Assembly (NCBI GenBank): GCA_013152795.1
Contig: JAADFS010000050.1
Span: forward strand, 1 to 8,096
Direction: 5' to 3'
From: Deferribacteres bacterium
GTDB taxonomy: Bacteria; Nitrospirota; Thermodesulfovibrionia; UBA6902
Length of the DNA: 8,096 nt
Part shown: positions 5,260 through 8,096 of the stretch, piece by piece
Layout of the letters: the number at the start of each line of letters is the position of its first letter
How positions within the stretch are numbered: the first letter of the stretch is position 1
Translations under genes and position numbers: made by a program
Notes under the pieces: model-generated
Seen by the model: the letters and a program-made list of their open reading frames with translations, nothing else
The model's database searches: none
Told to the model about the DNA's origin: nothing

Positions 5260-6983
5260 TATTGCAGGCGTTGGCAAAGTATTATGAAAGAATCCCGGAT
5301 GCAGCGCATGAAGGATTTCAGCATAATGAAATACCTTTTATCATAATCCTGAAAAAAGACGGCAAATATGCCGGACTTCAAGATACAAGGGAAGGAGAGG
5401 GAAAAAAGAAAAAGGGGCGGGTATTTATGGTGCCGAAAGCTGTTAAAAGGAGTAGTGGTATCGCAGCAAACCTTTTATGGGATAACCCTGCATATGTGCT
5501 GGGACGTCCAAAACCGGATAAGAAGAAGGATATCAACGCACTGATTGAACGTGCTAAAGAACAGAAGAAAAGTTTTTCAGAACGCATCAAGAATACTTTT
5601 TGCGATAATCTGGACGATGCAGGTATTGCTGCTGTCATCCGTTTTCTTGAATCAGAAAACTACGAAGAAATATTTTCTCATCCACTGTGGCCTGAAATTG
5701 AAGAGAAGGGATTAAATATCACCTTTCAGCTTGATGGAGATACAGAGTTAATCTGTCAGCGTAAAGTTGTAATTAACACTGTTACTAATCTGGAGACAAA
5801 CAGCTCAACCGCCACACAGACATGCTTAGTCACCGGAAACCAGGATATGCCCGTAAGACTTCATACAAATATCAAAGGGGTGTGGGGAGCCCAATCCTCC
5901 GGTGCCAATATTGTTTCCTTTAATCTTGATGCTTTCAAATCCTTTGGTAAGGAACAGGGACACAATGCACCGGTTGGTAAGAAGGCTGAATTTGCTTACA
6001 CTACAGTACTCAACACATTGCTTGCAAAAGATTCCCGACAGCGTATCCAGGTGGGAGATGCGAGCACCGTCTTCTGGGCTGAAAGGAAACATGAGATTGA
6101 AGAGTGGTTTGCAGACATCTTCGGGCAACCTGCAAAAGGGGACAGCGGGCAGGATAAGGAAGCTATCAAAGCTTTGTTCAAATCACCGGAAACCGGAGCA
6201 AGGCCTGTTCTCGATGACAGTACTAAATTTTACGTGCTGGGGCTGTCTCCAAATGCTTCGCGTATTGCAATACGTTTTTGGTATGCAGGAACAGTTGGAG
6301 AAGTTGAACAGAACATAAAGCAACATTTTGAGGACATTTCTATTGAACACGGTCAGAACCAGCCAGAATATCTATCTCTTTTCCGCCTTCTTGTCTCGAC
6401 AGCTTTGCAGGGTAAACCTGATAATATCCAGCCCAACCTGGCCGGTGATTTCATGAGGGCGATACTTTCTGCCACGCCTTATCCATATACGCTTCTGTCT
6501 TCTGCAATCAGGAGGATAAAGGCTGAACATGAGATTACATATCCCCGTGTATCCCTTATCAAGGCCGTGCTTGTGAGAAAAGCACGTTTTTATAATTCAA
6601 AGGAGAAGGAGGAGATTGGTATGTCGCTGGACACGAATAACGGAAATGTCGGCTACCGGCTGGGACGGCTGTTTGCAGTTCTTGAAAAGATTCAGGAAGA
6701 GGCTAATCCCAATATTAATGCAACTATACGGGACCGCTTTTATGGATCAGCATCAAGCACTCCGGTAACGGTTTTCCCGCATCTGATGAAATTGAAAAAT
6801 CATCATCTCGCAAAACTGGAGAACAGGGGACGGGTAGTCAACTTTGAAAAAATCATAGGAGAAATCGTGGATGATATAAGCGATTTCCCGGGACATTTGA
6901 GTCTTGATGATCAGGGTCGTTTTGCTGTCGGATATTATCATCAGCGACAGGACTTTTTCAAAAAGAGAGAATCTGATAACTAA
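5256..6983 (+). CDS. cas8c: Type I-C Cascade large subunit Cas8c (Csd1)
   Basis: A 575-residue Cascade large subunit, the normal size for the family. In type I-C it recognises the PAM and contacts the crRNA 5' end together with Cas5c. Family hallmarks are the start MILQALAKYYER, the lysine-rich MVPKAVKRSSGIAANLLWDN, C190-LVTG, the stretch IKGVWGAQSSGANIVSFN at 206-223 and GHNAPVGKKAEFAYTTVLN. The C-terminal 120 residues (from M456) form the small-subunit-like domain, which is probably also made separately as Cas11c. The GTG start at 5256 overlaps the stop of the cas5c remnant, as expected for a once translationally coupled pair. Followed by cas7c after 18 bases. The reading frame is intact, in contrast to the damaged genes before it. 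Confidence 0.95.
   Translation: MILQALAKYYERIPDAAHEGFQHNEIPFIIILKKDGKYAGLQDTREGEGKKKKGRVFMVPKAVKRSSGIAANLLWDNPAYVLGRPKPDKKKDINALIERAKEQKKSFSERIKNTFCDNLDDAGIAAVIRFLESENYEEIFSHPLWPEIEEKGLNITFQLDGDTELICQRKVVINTVTNLETNSSTATQTCLVTGNQDMPVRLHTNIKGVWGAQSSGANIVSFNLDAFKSFGKEQGHNAPVGKKAEFAYTTVLNTLLAKDSRQRIQVGDASTVFWAERKHEIEEWFADIFGQPAKGDSGQDKEAIKALFKSPETGARPVLDDSTKFYVLGLSPNASRIAIRFWYAGTVGEVEQNIKQHFEDISIEHGQNQPEYLSLFRLLVSTALQGKPDNIQPNLAGDFMRAILSATPYPYTLLSSAIRRIKAEHEITYPRVSLIKAVLVRKARFYNSKEKEEIGMSLDTNNGNVGYRLGRLFAVLEKIQEEANPNINATIRDRFYGSASSTPVTVFPHLMKLKNHHLAKLENRGRVVNFEKIIGEIVDDISDFPGHLSLDDQGRFAVGYYHQRQDFFKKRESDN
6606..6612 (+). promoter_or_regulatory. Internal ribosome binding site for cas11c
   Basis: AAGGAGG, a full anti-Shine-Dalgarno match, inside cas8c, 8 bases before the in-frame ATG at 6621. 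It is as strong as the site of cas7c. Here it encodes the KEKEE stretch of Cas8c. Confidence 0.75.
6621..6983 (+). CDS. cas11c: Cas11c small subunit from an internal start within cas8c
   Basis: A 120-residue in-frame C-terminal product of cas8c beginning MSLDTNNGNVGYRLGRLFAV. Type I-C Cascades are known to need a separately translated small subunit made from inside cas8c (shown for the Desulfovibrio vulgaris system); it lines the complex's belly and stabilises the R-loop. Evidence here is the strong AAGGAGG 8 bases upstream, the ATG in frame with cas8c, and the position at the start of the helical C-terminal domain (GYRLGRLFAVLEKIQEEA, then FPHLMKLKNHHLAKL). It ends at the shared TAA at 6981-6983. 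The product is inferred from homology and the ribosome site, not measured. Confidence 0.8.
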   Translation: MSLDTNNGNVGYRLGRLFAVLEKIQEEANPNINATIRDRFYGSASSTPVTVFPHLMKLKNHHLAKLENRGRVVNFEKIIGEIVDDISDFPGHLSLDDQGRFAVGYYHQRQDFFKKRESDN

Positions 6984-6988
6984 CCATG

Positions 6989-6995
6989 AAGGAGG
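6989..6995 (+). promoter_or_regulatory. Ribosome binding site of cas7c
   Basis: AAGGAGG with 6-base spacing to the ATG at 7002, an optimal site. This fits the need for several Cas7 copies per Cascade. Confidence 0.7.
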
Positions 6996-7001
6996 AGAAC
7001 T

Positions 7002-7862
7002 ATGCTTGAACCCATCAAAAACCGCTATGACTTTGTATTGTTTTTTGACATAAAGGACGGCAATCCAAATGGTGACCCGGACGCAGGAAATCTTCCACGC
7101 GTTGACCCTGAGACCGGGCATGGTCTTGTGACCGATGTGTGTCTTAAACGTAAAGTGAGGAATTATGTGCAGATATCAAATGACAATAAAGATGGTTACG
7201 ATATATTTATCAAGGAAAAAGCTATTCTTAATAACCTGATTGATCAGGCTCATGAGAAGGAACAGGTCAAATCAAAAGACAAAGGCGACAAAACAGAGGC
7301 AGCGCGGCAAATTATGTGTAAGACTTATTATGATGTACGTACCTTCGGTGCAGTTATGTCAACAGGTAAAAATGCGGGTCAGGTCCGTGGGCCTGTTCAG
7401 CTTACTTTTGCTCGCAGTGTAGATCAGATAGTTCCTCTTGAACATAGCATTACCAGGATGGCAGTGGCAACTGAAGCAGAGGCAGAAAAACAGCAGGGTG
7501 ATAACAGAACTATGGGCAGGAAGTTTACGGTTCCATACGGACTTTATCGCTGTCATGGGTTCATCTCCGCCCCTTTTGCTTCTCAGACAGGTTTCAATGA
7601 AGACGATTTAGTTCTCTTCTGGGATGCGTTGATAAATATGTTCGAACACGATCATTCTGCAGCACGCGGTCAGATGGCGACACGCAAGCTCATTGTTTTC
7701 AAACACGATTCAAAACTGGGCAATGTCCCCTCACATCGATTATTTGAAATGGTCACGGCAGAGGCAAAGAAGAATCCGGTACGGGATTTCAGTGACTATG
7801 AAGTTGTTCTTCCGTCTCAATCAGATATGCCTGAGGGCGTGACGCTGGATGTGAAACTATGA
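7002..7862 (+). CDS. cas7c: Type I-C Cascade backbone subunit Cas7c (Csd2)
   Basis: A 286-residue RAMP-fold protein, normal length. Multiple copies polymerise along the crRNA spacer to form the Cascade backbone. Family signatures are the N-terminal FFDIKDGNPNGDPDAGNLPR (14-33), GLVTDVCLKRKVRNYV, YYDVRTFGAVMSTG followed by GQVRGPVQ, SITRMAVATEAE and the glycine-rich GRKFTVPYGLYRCHGFISA. The reading frame is intact. It begins 18 bases after cas8c with an optimal ribosome site, and its stop overlaps the next gene's ATG (ATGA at 7859-7862). Without Cas5c to cap the crRNA handle, a complete Cascade would not be expected from this operon alone. Confidence 0.96.
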   Translation: MLEPIKNRYDFVLFFDIKDGNPNGDPDAGNLPRVDPETGHGLVTDVCLKRKVRNYVQISNDNKDGYDIFIKEKAILNNLIDQAHEKEQVKSKDKGDKTEAARQIMCKTYYDVRTFGAVMSTGKNAGQVRGPVQLTFARSVDQIVPLEHSITRMAVATEAEAEKQQGDNRTMGRKFTVPYGLYRCHGFISAPFASQTGFNEDDLVLFWDALINMFEHDHSAARGQMATRKLIVFKHDSKLGNVPSHRLFEMVTAEAKKNPVRDFSDYEVVLPSQSDMPEGVTLDVKL

Positions 7863-8096
7863 GCCGGGATAGAATGACCAAGTCAGAAGAGCGCCCCCGA
7901 CTCATCCCGCCGCATGGTGGATATAGGGCATTACAGTCTTACCGGATGGCGGAGATTGTTTATGACGGCGCGGTAGTATTTTGCAACCGTTTTATCAACC
8001 GGCGTTCACGCACACATGACCAGATGGTGCAGGCGGCCCGCAGCGGCAAACAGAACATCGCCGAGGGTTGTATGGCTTCAGGCACCTCTAAAAAAA
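7859..8096 (+). CDS. Four-helix-bundle protein (S23/IVP/Avd-like, 'suffix' type), cut by window end
   Basis: 79 codons are visible. After a polar lead (MSRDRMTKSEERPR) comes GGYRALQSYRMAEIVYDGAV, then RRSRTHDQMVQAARSGKQNI and AEG-MASGTSKK. This is the pattern of the four-helix-bundle family related to 23S rRNA intervening-sequence proteins and to Avd of diversity-generating retroelements. The R-S-x-T-H-D-Q-M-V-Q-A-A-R-S-G-x-Q-N-I-A-E-G core is diagnostic, and the lead resembles the 'four helix bundle suffix' subgroup. Members form small, basic, often pentameric bundles; some bind nucleic acid, and most have no assigned role. The ATG at 7859 overlaps the cas7c stop (ATGA), suggesting translational coupling. 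A second ATG at 7874 is an alternative start. It occupies the place where cas4 normally follows cas7 in type I-C. Family call is strong, function unknown, C-terminus not seen. Confidence 0.8.
   Translation, partial: MSRDRMTKSEERPRLIPPHGGYRALQSYRMAEIVYDGAVVFCNRFINRRSRTHDQMVQAARSGKQNIAEGCMASGTSKK

Overview
The window looks like bacterial chromosome, probably from an anaerobic Nitrospirota- or Desulfobacterota-type organism. That placement is an inference from the style of the M28 peptidase, the receiver-histidine kinase and the type I-C cas proteins; no rRNA or marker gene is present to confirm it. Transcription units run outward from a central intergenic region at about 2525-3034.

Left part (1-2524). 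A palindrome-rich, apparently non-coding stretch (1-315) ends in a sigma70-like promoter that sits almost on top of the ATG of an M28-family metallopeptidase gene. That gene is broken: an exact 8-bp tandem duplication (415-422 = 423-430) shifts the frame after about 35 codons, while every catalytic motif downstream is still intact. Convergent with it, on the minus strand, is an intact cytoplasmic signalling protein with an N-terminal receiver domain followed by a HisKA/HATPase kinase core.

Right part (2903-8096). A rightward promoter with an extended -10 and a leader containing a nested stem-loop precede a type I-C CRISPR-Cas effector operon in the usual order cas3 - cas5c - cas8c(cas11c) - cas7c. 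The canonical operon has been damaged. The end of cas3 and roughly the first three quarters of cas5c are missing. The surviving cas3 reading frame runs out of frame into a 58-codon cas5c tail that still carries the recognisable RDLGWMLYDI segment. cas8c, cas7c and an internally started cas11c (with a textbook Shine-Dalgarno) are intact. Because Cas5c is the crRNA-processing nuclease in type I-C, interference should fail unless Cas5c or Cas6 is supplied elsewhere.

Instead of cas4-cas1-cas2, the gene after cas7c (overlapping it by ATGA) is the start of a four-helix-bundle protein (S23/IVP/Avd-like, with a 'four helix bundle suffix'-type sequence), cut by the window edge. No CRISPR array, cas4, cas1 or cas2 is visible here. 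The most noteworthy points are the cas3-cas5c deletion scar, the four-helix-bundle gene coupled to cas7c, the internal cas11c start, and the 8-bp duplication in the peptidase gene.
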